Source: Hyphomicrobiales bacterium
Lineage (GTDB): Bacteria; Pseudomonadota; Alphaproteobacteria; Rhizobiales; Xanthobacteraceae
DNA length: 8,441 nucleotides
Assembly (NCBI GenBank): GCA_016210825.1
Contig: JACQTM010000152.1
Coordinates: 1-8,441, forward strand
Direction: 5' to 3'
The notes under the pieces are model-generated. The model did no database searches. It was not told the origin of the DNA and saw only the letters and a list, made by a program, of their open reading frames with translations. The position numbers and the translations under genes were made by a program. The first letter of the stretch is position 1. Each line of letters starts with the position of its first letter. Positions 4,299 to 8,441 of this stretch are shown one piece after another.

Positions 4299-5912
4299 TT
4301 GCAGCGCGCGTTCGACGGTTTCGCCGTCGCCGCGCTTTTTGTCGTTGCTGTTGCGGCGGCTTTGACATTTCGTGACTACGGCCTGGGTTGGGACGATTAC
4401 ACCCACTCGCAGTACGGCCAATTGCTGCTTGATTTCTATGCGTCGGGTTTTACCGACACTCGTGCATTCTCCTTCGTCAACCTCTTTATGTATGGCGGCG
4501 GCTTCGACATGGGCGCCGCTCTTTTGGCTAAGATTCTCCCCTTCAGCCTATTCGAAACCCGGCGGCTGGCCGGTGCGATCGTTGGCGTCATTGGACTGCT
4601 TGCCACGTGGCGGCTTGGACGATACCTCGGCGGCCCGCTCGCCGGTCTTCTTGCATTGGTCCTGCTCGCGGCGTGTCCGCTTTATTACGGACATATGTTC
4701 ATGAATCCGAAAGACGCGCCATTCGCCGCGGCAATGGCCATTCTTCTGCTTAGCCTGGTCCGTGCCTTCGAAGAATATCCAAGGCCGAAGATCGCAACGG
4801 TCGCCGTATTTGGGCTGGGATTGGGTCTTGCCATCGGTTCGCGAATTCTCGGCGGCTTCGCCGCGCTCTACGTGATCCCACCCATCGCCCTGCTTCTCGT
4901 CCATACCATCCGCCATGGCGGTCTACAGCGTGCATCGACCGAGTTCGGCAGCTTCACGCTCGCGCTCCTACCCGGCATCGTCATCGCCGTTTTGGTGATG
5001 GCGTTGCTCTGGCCATGGTCGGTGATCGATCCGCTCAATCTATTCCGCGCCGGCGAATATTTTTCGCATTTCTTCGAAAGACCGTGGCGCGAATTGTTCG
5101 AGGGATCGCTTGTTCTCGTTCCGGATATGCCGCGAACCTACGTACCGCTCTTGTTGGCGCTGAAATTACCAGAAATCCTACTGGCGCTCGGCGTTGGTGG
5201 CGTCATCTATGCGTTGTACGCGGGCACGCGCGAGAACATCCCAATTCGTCATCGCGCGACTCTTCTCCTCATCGCTGCCGCGGCGACGTTGCCCGTGGTC
5301 GTCGCTATCGTAACCCGGCCGGCCATGTATAACGGCATTCGCCATTTCATTTTCGTGATTCCGCCATTGGCCGCGCTCGGCGGACTTGCTGGCGCATTGC
5401 TGCTCGAACGGCTACGCCAGTTTTCGTGGCAAGGCGCGGCAGTCGGCGTGCTCGTTATCATCGCCGGCGTGTTCTTGCCGCTGCGTGAAATGGTGCGGTT
5501 GCACCCATATCAATATGTGCACTTCAATGTGATTGCAGGCGGCGTCCCCGGCGCTTTTGGGCGTTTCATGCTCGACTATTGGGGGCTCGCCTTTAAACAA
5601 GCCGCCCCGCAGCTGCTCGCGCGGCTTGAGGAACGCAAAGAGAAACCACCGACAGGACGAAACTGGCGCATCGCGGTTTGTGGACCGCATCCGCCGGCCA
5701 GGAACGAACTCGGGCCTGACTTCGATATCTCCTGGGATCCCAAGGAGGCGGATTTCGTCATGGCGCTCGGCACCTTTTATTGCGTACGTATTAGAGCGCC
5801 GGTCCTGGTTGAAATCGAGCGTGAAGGCGTGATGTTCGCGCGGGTTTACGATATCCGTGGACGGTCGATCCCGAGCCTGCTCACTATTCCGCCGCCAAGG
5901 CGGGTGAACTAG
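4299..5912 (+). CDS. GT39/ArnT-like integral-membrane glycosyltransferase
   Basis: This 537-residue protein has a hydrophobic N-terminal two thirds with about nine to eleven membrane helices, beginning at residues 8-24. A first extracytoplasmic loop holds the acidic motif GLGWDDYTHSQYG (D32, D33). Proteins of the PMT/ArnT clan use such acidic residues in the first loop to accept a lipid-linked (polyprenyl-phosphate) sugar and pass it to lipid A or a protein. The NPKDAPFAAAMA segment in a later loop is characteristic of related alphaproteobacterial proteins. From about residue 430 the chain becomes soluble and is probably periplasmic. The acceptor is not predictable. The start is a TTG at 4299, chosen because AGGGA (4288-4292) is six bases upstream and the first membrane helix follows directly. 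The in-frame ATGs upstream (4080, 4218) lie inside sodB. Gap to sodB is 46 bases. Confidence 0.82.
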   Translation: MQRAFDGFAVAALFVVAVAAALTFRDYGLGWDDYTHSQYGQLLLDFYASGFTDTRAFSFVNLFMYGGGFDMGAALLAKILPFSLFETRRLAGAIVGVIGLLATWRLGRYLGGPLAGLLALVLLAACPLYYGHMFMNPKDAPFAAAMAILLLSLVRAFEEYPRPKIATVAVFGLGLGLAIGSRILGGFAALYVIPPIALLLVHTIRHGGLQRASTEFGSFTLALLPGIVIAVLVMALLWPWSVIDPLNLFRAGEYFSHFFERPWRELFEGSLVLVPDMPRTYVPLLLALKLPEILLALGVGGVIYALYAGTRENIPIRHRATLLLIAAAATLPVVVAIVTRPAMYNGIRHFIFVIPPLAALGGLAGALLLERLRQFSWQGAAVGVLVIIAGVFLPLREMVRLHPYQYVHFNVIAGGVPGAFGRFMLDYWGLAFKQAAPQLLARLEERKEKPPTGRNWRIAVCGPHPPARNELGPDFDISWDPKEADFVMALGTFYCVRIRAPVLVEIEREGVMFARVYDIRGRSIPSLLTIPPPRRVN

Positions 5913-5958
5913 ACCTTCGCAGCCGTTCCCGCTTCGCAGTCCAGACATGGGGCATGAC

Positions 5959-6624
5959 ATGACAGCGCGCGCATTCGTATTCGACGCATACGGCACCTTG
6001 TTCGACGTCCACGCGGCGATCGCTCGCCACCGCGCGGCGTGCGGATCTGACGCCGACCGTTTGTCGGACATCTGGCGCACTAAACAGCTCGAATATACCT
6101 GGACGCTGACGCTGTCTGGACAATACGTGGACTTCTGGACCCTGACCGAGCGCGCCCTCGACTATTCGCTTGCCCGCGTACCGTCCGTCGATAAGGCGAT
6201 TAAATCAAAATTGCTCGAAGCCTATTTCGCGCTCGATGCGTTTCCCGATGCGCGCGTAGCGCTGCAAGACTTGAAAAAGCGCGGTGAACGAACGGCAATC
6301 CTCTCCAACGGCTCGCCGAAGATGCTTCAAGGCGCCGTGGAAGGCTCGCAGATGACAACACTGCTCGACAAAGTGCTCTCGGTCGACGCCATTCGTATTT
6401 ATAAACCGCGCAAGGAAGTCTATGCGATGGTCACACAGACGTTTGGGAACAAGCCCGGCGACGTGGTCTTCGTCTCCTCCAATCGCTGGGATGTGATGGG
6501 CGCAATCGCCTGTGGTTTCCGTGGTGTCTGGGTCAACCGCGGCAAGATGCCGGACGAGTATTTCGATCAGCGTCCCGAAATAGTCCTGCCCGATCTCACG
6601 TCGCTACCCGCGCTTGCGGCGTAA
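5959..6624 (+). CDS. Type II (L-2-)haloacid dehalogenase, HAD superfamily
   Basis: These enzymes hydrolyse L-2-haloalkanoic acids to D-2-hydroxy acids through an Asp-ester intermediate in the cytoplasm. The 221-residue protein matches the family length. All key residues of the well-studied Pseudomonas enzymes have counterparts: nucleophile D9 and T13 (FDAYGTLFDV), R40 (WRTKQLEYTW), S116 (ILSNGS), K149 and Y155 (IYKPRKEVY), and S173, N175, D178 (FVSSNRWD). The conserved EYTW and SSN.WD signatures separate this group from general HAD phosphatases, so dehalogenase activity is likely, although the physiological substrate may not be halogenated. The ATG at 5959 has GGGG six bases upstream. An ATG at 5947 would add four residues and lacks a ribosome binding site. 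It starts 46 bases after the glycosyltransferase stop, so cotranscription is possible. Confidence 0.93.
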   Translation: MTARAFVFDAYGTLFDVHAAIARHRAACGSDADRLSDIWRTKQLEYTWTLTLSGQYVDFWTLTERALDYSLARVPSVDKAIKSKLLEAYFALDAFPDARVALQDLKKRGERTAILSNGSPKMLQGAVEGSQMTTLLDKVLSVDAIRIYKPRKEVYAMVTQTFGNKPGDVVFVSSNRWDVMGAIACGFRGVWVNRGKMPDEYFDQRPEIVLPDLTSLPALAA

Positions 6625-6725
6625 TCGATTATTATTGAAAAAGCTGCTCGGAGCCGCTTCCGACCATTGCGATCAAGAGGCGGCGGACTATGATTACCGA
6701 CGGTCCGCGCTGTCCCGGGGACGAC
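6625..6725. other. Gap upstream of the first caspase gene, with duplicated sequence
   Basis: The gap opens with an AT-rich stretch (about 6624-6642) that could hold a promoter. From 6658 on it matches 7971-8041, upstream of the second caspase gene, at 55 of 71 aligned positions without gaps. An in-frame ATG (6690) with a GAGGCGG-like sequence upstream lies in this shared block, so the protein may start 12 residues earlier than annotated. Confidence 0.45.
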
Positions 6726-7919
6726 ATGCCGCGCATTCCATTCATGGTATCCGGATTGGTCGCAGTCGCGATCACATGCGGCGTCATGCTCCCGGTTACG
6801 ACCAGCGCAGAAAATCGTATCGCGCTGGTGATCGGCAACGGCGCTTACCGCAGCGTGCCGACCTTGCCGAATCCGCCGAACGACGCGGGCGATGTTGCCT
6901 CCTCGCTCGGGCGTCTCGGTTTTAACGTCCAGCGCGTCACCGACGCCGGCTATGACGCGATGCGCCGCGCCCTGCTCGATTTCGACCGCAAGGCGCACCG
7001 CGCCGAAATTGCGATCGTCTTCTACGCCGGGCACGGGATGGAGGTCGGCGGAGAGAATTGGCTGATCCCGATCGATGCCGAGCTCAAGACCGATCGGGAC
7101 GCCGAGCACGAGGCGATCGCGCTGAAAGGCGTGCTGTCGACCGTCGATTGCGCCGCAAAGCTCGGGCTCGTGATCCTCGACGCCTGCCGCGACAATCCGT
7201 TCGCCGCCAAGATGCAGCGCACGATCCGCACCCGCGCCGTAAGCCGCGGCCTCGCGCAGGCAAGCGTTTCGGGCAATGTGCTTGTCGCCTATGCCGCTAA
7301 AGACGGCACCACGGCGGCCGACGGCCAAGGCCGCAACAGTCCCTTCACCACCGCGCTGCTCAAGCACATCGAGACGCCGGGGCTGGAGGTCAACTTCCTG
7401 TTCCGCCGCGTGCGTGACGACGTGATGACCACGACGCGGCGCGAGCAGCAGCCATTCGTCTACGGCTCGCTCTCGCAGGAGGAAATCTATTTGCATGCGG
7501 CGCCATCGCGCGTCGCCGCGACCCCGCCAACCGCACAGCCGCCATCTCTACCGACACCCGCACCGGGACCAACGCCGGAGACGCAGGTTGCGGCGGCGCC
7601 TCCAACTACTCCGATTGAAATCGACCGGCTCGGTCGCGTGTGGAATGAAGAGGAGATCGGAGGCTGGCGCGGTCTATGGACGCGGCGGAGCCGGAGCAGC
7701 GTTTTCGATGCAGCTTGGCAGCATCCGAACGGCGCACGCGAGACGGCCGTGCTGGATATCAAGATTGCCGGTAATCGCGTGAGCATTCAGCGACAGCAGA
7801 GCAAGGGACGCTGCAGTTATGAAGGAACGCTGACGGATGATGGCCGCACTGTCCGCGGCACTTACGGCTGTGCATGGGCGCGCGGCCCGTTTCAATGGCG
7901 CGCAACCATCGGTCAATAG
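6726..7919 (+). CDS. Exported caspase-fold (peptidase C14) protein with C-terminal beta domain
   Basis: This 397-residue protein has a signal peptide (residues 1-28, MPRIPFMVSGLVAVA and so on, probable cleavage after TSA). A caspase-like domain follows from about residue 30 to 258. The catalytic dyad is H103 (FYAGHGM) and C154 (LDACRDNP). The RIALVIGNGAY start and the VLVAYAAKDG segment are typical of bacterial caspase-family proteins, which cut after basic residues or act as pseudo-enzymes in unknown pathways. A Pro/Ala/Thr-rich linker (about 260-300) leads to a C-terminal domain (about 301-397) with the alternating GWRGLWTRR, VLDIKIAGNRVSI, GTLTDDGRTVRGTYGC pattern of a small beta-barrel or lipocalin-like fold. 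The ATG at 6726 has GGGG five bases upstream and starts the signal peptide. An in-frame ATG at 6690 is possible. Location is inferred as periplasmic. A paralogue follows at 8039. Confidence 0.9.
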   Translation: MPRIPFMVSGLVAVAITCGVMLPVTTSAENRIALVIGNGAYRSVPTLPNPPNDAGDVASSLGRLGFNVQRVTDAGYDAMRRALLDFDRKAHRAEIAIVFYAGHGMEVGGENWLIPIDAELKTDRDAEHEAIALKGVLSTVDCAAKLGLVILDACRDNPFAAKMQRTIRTRAVSRGLAQASVSGNVLVAYAAKDGTTAADGQGRNSPFTTALLKHIETPGLEVNFLFRRVRDDVMTTTRREQQPFVYGSLSQEEIYLHAAPSRVAATPPTAQPPSLPTPAPGPTPETQVAAAPPTTPIEIDRLGRVWNEEEIGGWRGLWTRRSRSSVFDAAWQHPNGARETAVLDIKIAGNRVSIQRQQSKGRCSYEGTLTDDGRTVRGTYGCAWARGPFQWRATIGQ

Positions 7920-8038
7920 CGCGCCGGCAACCGGATCGTACGCCGCGACGCCTAATGCCATGAATCCGCGATCCGGCCATTGTGACCAGCACACGGCGGA
8001 TTATGATTGCCGAGGGTTCGCGCTTTCAGGGGGATGAC
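7920..8038. other. Gap between the two caspase genes
   Basis: The first half shows nothing I can name and no clear terminator. The second half (from 7971) is the second copy of the duplicated upstream block found at 6658-6728, including an in-frame ATG at 8003 and the ribosome binding site AGGGGG at 8028-8033. Confidence 0.5.
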
Positions 8039-8441
8039 ATGCCGCGCTTTCCAATCATGGTTTCCGGGCTCATCGCAGCCGCAATCGCATGCGGCGTCAT
8101 GGCCCCGGTTTCCGCATCCGCGCAAAACCGCGTCGCACTCGTCATCGGCAACGACCGCTATCCTAACCTGCCGGCGGACAAGCAGCTGTCCAAGGCGGTC
8201 AATGACGCCCGCGCCATCGGCAACGCCCTGGAGAAGATCGGCTTTTCCGTGATCCGCGGAGAGAATCTCGACCGCCGCGGCATGGTGGATCGCCTCTTTA
8301 CCTTCACGCAGAAGATCCAGCCTGGCGATATGGCCGTTGTGTTCTATGCCGGTCATGGCGTTGCGATTTCCGGCGGCAATTATCTCTTGCCGACAGACAT
8401 GCCGTTGCCGCAGCCGGGCGAGGAGCCGCGGGTGCGCAACA
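8039..8441 (+). CDS. Second exported caspase-fold protein, cut by the window edge
   Basis: About 134 codons are visible, without a stop, and the gene continues past the window. It starts with ATG at 8039, five bases after AGGGGG. The signal peptide MPRFPIMVSGLIAAAIACGV (cleavage probably after ASA) matches that of the preceding gene, with 28 of the first 38 residues identical. It is followed by a caspase domain start (NRVALVIGNDRY) and the catalytic His motif FYAGHGV with H106. The catalytic Cys would lie beyond the end. After the first 40 residues the sequence diverges: it has QLSKAVNDARAIGNALEKIG, the usual N-terminal helix of caspase-family proteins, and NYLLPTDMP after the His motif. The gene is a tandem paralogue of the one at 6726. 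An in-frame ATG at 8003 is an alternative start. Confidence 0.88.
   Translation, partial: MPRFPIMVSGLIAAAIACGVMAPVSASAQNRVALVIGNDRYPNLPADKQLSKAVNDARAIGNALEKIGFSVIRGENLDRRGMVDRLFTFTQKIQPGDMAVVFYAGHGVAISGGNYLLPTDMPLPQPGEEPRVRN

Noticed and set aside
5412..6080. Minus-strand open frame of about 222 codons
   Set aside because: It is antisense to the glycosyltransferase C-terminus and the dehalogenase start, spans two real genes, and has no recognisable motif.
6567..7496. Minus-strand open frame of about 309 codons
   Set aside because: It lies antisense to the caspase gene and the end of the dehalogenase gene, both with clear catalytic motifs. Its residues show no recognisable family and the long frame is explained by high GC.
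1..8441. CRISPR array, tRNA or rRNA genes, phage genes, toxin-antitoxin pair
   Set aside because: No regularly spaced direct repeats, cloverleaf-like sequence, rRNA segments or recognisable phage or toxin-antitoxin proteins were seen on either strand by eye.

Overview
The window looks like a chromosomal segment of an alphaproteobacterium of the order Hyphomicrobiales, probably close to Bradyrhizobium/Xanthobacteraceae. The reasons are a GC-rich coding style, a Ros/MucR-type regulator, what looks like a DUF6456-type regulator fragment, an Fe-type SodB of the alphaproteobacterial form, and exported caspase-like proteins. The placement rests on recognised protein families, not on a database search.

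Left part (about 1-2370): a complete IS630-family insertion sequence (ends at 122-1176, including the duplicated TA) carries a two-frame DD34E transposase and sits inside a minus-strand gene. Only the N-terminal about 115 codons of that gene remain (1175-1519), and they resemble DUF6456 helix-turn-helix proteins. The sequence on the other side of the element does not look like the missing C-terminal half. Upstream of the remnant are a short overlapping ORF with a strong ribosome binding site and a promoter-like TATAAT. Next comes a minus-strand MucR/Ros regulator whose zinc-finger ligands are partly replaced. The remnant's control region and the mucR start region share a paired CTAGG/CCTAG motif.

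Middle part (2370-5912): a minus-strand membrane protein with two N-terminal helices, a long Pro/Arg-rich disordered stretch and a compact conserved C-terminal tail diverges from sodB (Fe superoxide dismutase, plus strand) across a 308-base intergenic region. sodB is followed after 46 bases by an integral-membrane GT39/ArnT-like glycosyltransferase that probably starts at a TTG codon.

Right part (5959-8441): a type II (L-2-)haloacid dehalogenase with its full set of catalytic residues is followed by two tandem genes for exported caspase-fold (peptidase C14) proteins. The first is complete, with a proline-rich linker and a C-terminal beta-type domain. The second is cut by the window edge. The two share their signal peptide and about 70 bases of upstream DNA, so they arose by tandem duplication. 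From sodB onward all genes are on the plus strand with short gaps, but the products do not form an obvious single pathway. No tRNA, rRNA or CRISPR array was seen. The features most worth follow-up are the IS insertion with its odd left flank, the altered MucR zinc site with the shared CTAGG motif, and the tandem exported caspase pair.
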